64,000 nucleotides of DNA from Clitoria ternatea (taxonomy: Eukaryota; Streptophyta; Magnoliopsida; Fabales; Fabaceae), in contig CM075672.1 in the NCBI GenBank assembly GCA_037962975.1, forward strand, positions 124,048,001-124,112,000, read 5' to 3'. Both the position numbers and the translations under genes were made by a program. Positions 61,809 to 64,000 of this stretch are shown here, piece after piece (positions within the stretch are counted from its first letter, which is position 1; the number at the start of each line of letters is the position of its first letter). The notes beneath the pieces are model-generated. The model was not told the origin of the DNA. It was given only the letters and a program-made list of their open reading frames with translations, and did no database searches.

Positions 61809-62349
61809 CCAAATGTGATTAAACAAATGTTTTACTTCACTATTTGCTATTAAATTAATTGCTACATCATTCTTTTTGGCATATGAAACTAATTTCCAAA
61901 TTTTTATCACACTATTTTACCCTGGCCATATTACAACCTTGAAAAGCCTTGTTGATCTATACATGCATTTGTGTTGATTGTGGAATTGAGAAATTTGCCA
62001 AATTTATGGGATTGTCTATTTTTCAGGAAATGTTTTGAGTGCATACACAAACCCAAAACACTTGAGAGTTAAGAGTATGTCTTGTGAGGTTCTGTCACTT
62101 ATGATTTTCTTTTCAGTTTGATTTGATTTTCATATGCCTAAATGTTTGGATGATTTTGATACATATCTTGATGCTTTGTATTCTACATGTTAGATGACTC
62201 CTGTTTCTCTGTATATTCTTAAGATTTCATGACGAGCATGCTAGTTCTGTGTGTTTATTGTTTTTCAAGCTAATGTTTTCAATAAATTGAAAGATTAGCT
62301 TTTATTTTGATTTTGCCCGGGAGTGCAAAAGATTAAGTGTGGGGGTATT
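61809..62349 (+). mobile_element. Athila/Tat-type 3' internal region with polypurine tract
   Basis: Non-coding sequence of the kind found after integrase in plant Athila/Tat elements (TTACAACCTTGAAAAGCC at about 61932, TTGATTTTGCCCGGG). It ends in GATTAAGTGTGGGGGTATT, the polypurine tract, immediately before an LTR. It may be the right-hand continuation of the fragment at 51441-51870. Confidence 0.72.
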
Positions 62350-62614
62350 TGATAATGCATATTTTATCCTTAATTCCTTGATTTAAATGTGTATGATTTG
62401 CCCTTACTTATTGTGTAATATATTACATTTTAACACATTTTCATAATTTGAGGACTAGTTTTTACTGGAAATAATCCTGGTTTCTCTTATTATGTAGTGA
62501 ATGATTGAGCTTGTAAATTGAAAAGTTATGACCAAGGATCAAGAGGAAGAAGGCACGAGTGATTACATATCAAGAAAGTGTCCAAAAATCATGAAAATGC
62601 ACCATAACAGGTGC

Positions 62615-62855
62615 ATGAATTCATTCTTGAGAAGCATGAATCAATTCATGCATTAAAAAGGCCCAAGAATTGCAAAAATCAGTGTATGAATCGATTCCCC
62701 TTGGCATAAATCGATTCACGCGTCCTTCTGCACCCAAGAACTTGAAATTGAAGGCCATGAATCTATTCCTATCAGAGATGAATCGATTCATGCGTACAAA
62801 TCATTCAGTTTTGGCCTAAATGAGTCGATTCATATGCTTTTATTAATCAATTCAT
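62615..62855. repeat. palindrome-pair array, ATGAATCGATTCAT type (Athila/Tat LTR)
   Basis: Copies start at 62615/62636, 62686/62706, 62757/62778 and 62820/62842. Within-pair spacing is 21, 20, 21 and 22 bp; pair starts are 71, 71 and 63 bp apart. ATGAATCGATTCAT at 62778 is a perfect palindrome. Linkers are not conserved. This array lies upstream of the TATA box. Confidence 0.93.
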
Positions 62856-62981
62856 TTAGTGGAAATAACAGTACGAGATTTACATAAGTAGAAACAACAT
62901 TACGGGTTTTCTCAATCCACTACGCCGAAAAGGGATCCACTTCTTCCATGATTTACGCTTGTTGTTTCCTTTCCCTTGCCT

Positions 62982-62988
62982 ATAAAAG
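62982..62988 (+). promoter_or_regulatory. TATA box of the Athila/Tat LTR
   Basis: TATAAAA in the context GCCTATAAAAGGAAG, followed about 30-60 bp downstream by a pyrimidine-rich start region (TTCACAACCTTCGCATC). Good match to a plant core promoter. Confidence 0.65.
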
Positions 62989-63928
62989 GAAGAAGAATTG
63001 AAGCCTTTCACAACCTTCGCATCTTACACACCATTCACTTCTTTCTCAGGAGCTTCAATTTGGAGCAACAGAGGCACAAGGCATCTCGAGGAAATTCTCT
63101 TCTGGGTTCGATCTTTCTTGTTTTTAGTTTGTTTTAATTATAAAGGGATAAAACCCCTAGATTGATTTTCTTAGAGATTATTGTAATATGATTTTCAGGT
63201 TTCTGTTTTTAATATAGTACTCTTTTATTAATGTTGATTTCTTCATAATCTTACTCTGCTTGTTTGAATTCCATAATGTTTAATTAAATTTGTATGCTTA
63301 ATCGGTTTAATTATACAAATGGAATAGAATAAGATTTTTATTAAAATGGATTAAGGAAGTATGCATGCTTAATGAGTATTTTCATAATCACTTTTAATTA
63401 TTATGGTTTGCTTAATTCCATAATATGAGAATAGATTATGTATGTAGGCGATGTTCTTATGTATGTTCAATGATTCCTAGATTTTACGATCTTGACTCCT
63501 TTTGCTTAATTAGGATGCTTGATTAATATGTTCATTCAATTTGAATGTAAGTAAAGGAATTATGAATTGAAAAAGACACTTAGTTGATTAATTCAAATTG
63601 AGCTAAGAAATCAACAATAATGAAAGTGTACAAATCATCTTTTGTGAACCAAGGATAAATCTAATTAAAGTACTCCAAGAAAATCAATCGCTTGTTATTT
63701 ATTTGTTATAAGTTTTACATTTATTCTGTTTTAAATTTTACTATGACAACAAAACCAAACCCCCCCAAATGTATTTGTATGTTTGTTGAATTTCTGTTTG
63801 TTAAAATTATTTTAAACTTGATTTTCCTAAATTTTTATGTTGATCTTCAAGAGAACGACCTGAGTTCACACCCTAGTACTACATTTACTTTAAAGTTTCA
63901 ATTTTACCGACCGCGATAGTCCATGTCA

Positions 63929-64000
63929 AACTATGGCGCCGCAGTCGGGGATCAACGATCTTTAGGAAAATTCTTGTTTTAAATTATTTTTAAAAAAATA
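63929..64000 (+). mobile_element. Athila/Tat-type primer site and start of internal region
   Basis: TGGCGCCGCAGTCGGGGATC at 63934-63953 resembles the tRNA-Asp-type primer site of Athila/Tat elements (TGGCGCCGTTGCCGGGGA) with a few differences. The element runs out of the window. Confidence 0.8.

Larger units (their letters stand above)
62350..63928 (+). repeat. Athila/Tat-type LTR
   Basis: TGATAATGCATATTTTATCC at 62350 to CCATGTCA ending 63928, 1,579 bp. A polypurine tract lies before it and a primer site after it. It contains a palindrome array at 62615-62855 and a TATA box at 62982. Confidence 0.8.

Noticed and set aside
63934..63953. tRNA gene fragment
   Set aside because: Position directly after an LTR end and complementarity to a tRNA 3' end mark it as a primer-binding site.

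Overview
This is nuclear DNA of a flowering plant, made almost entirely of nested transposable elements. I recognise no intact host gene. Evidence: chromovirus-type Ty3/gypsy LTR retrotransposons with tRNA-iMet primer sites (TGGTATCAGAGC), an Athila/Tat-type LTR with a tRNA-Asp-like primer site (TGGCGCC...), a Ty1/copia element, and a CACTA transposon remnant. The style of the LTRs suggests a legume, possibly phaseoloid (weak inference).

Layout. 1-476: unassigned flank. 477-14577: a CACTA transposon (terminal end at 477; broken minus-strand transposon gene at 13117-14577) split by LTR insertions: solo LTR I (+, 1070-7465, itself split by solo LTR J, -, 3021-6422) and solo LTR H (-, 7706-13111, target duplication GTAGG). 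14578-22335: element A (+), a decayed chromovirus with a truncated 5' LTR. 22336-22833 and 34737-34880: pieces of a minus-strand copia LTR, split by element B (-, 22834-34736, target duplication GTTGT). 34881-35446: unassigned. 35447-51441: left part of chromovirus F (+); its 5' LTR is split by the young element E (-, 38203-48452, target duplication GTGAC). 51441-51870: Athila/Tat integrase tail. 51871-57979: 5' part of copia element G. 57980-61808: chromovirus 3' end with LTR. 61809-64000: Athila/Tat 3' internal region, an LTR, then a primer site and the start of another internal region.

The gag-pol regions are all broken. Element B is one uninterrupted frame with at least eight in-frame stops, all TAG or TGA. 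Element E has two TAG stops and one frameshift, although its LTRs differ by only about nine substitutions.

The most interesting signal lies in the LTRs. At least four distinct LTR lineages, from both chromovirus and Athila/Tat groups, carry arrays of 12-17 bp palindromes of unrelated sequence: CTCGCTTGAGCGAG, GTAATCGATTAC, ATGAATCGATTCAT and an AACCAC/GTGGTT type. They share one layout. Palindromes come in pairs 20-22 bp apart, and pairs recur every 61 or 70-73 bp. Five pairs in LTR F start exactly 61 bp apart. Most intervals lie near multiples of the DNA helical repeat. In two more lineages (B and E) related short words show the same 20-21 bp spacing. Elements B, E and F also share a splice-donor-like site in the LTR and an acceptor-like AG 8-10 bases before the gag ATG, so splicing would remove the arrays lying between donor and acceptor, plus the primer site, from a gag mRNA.
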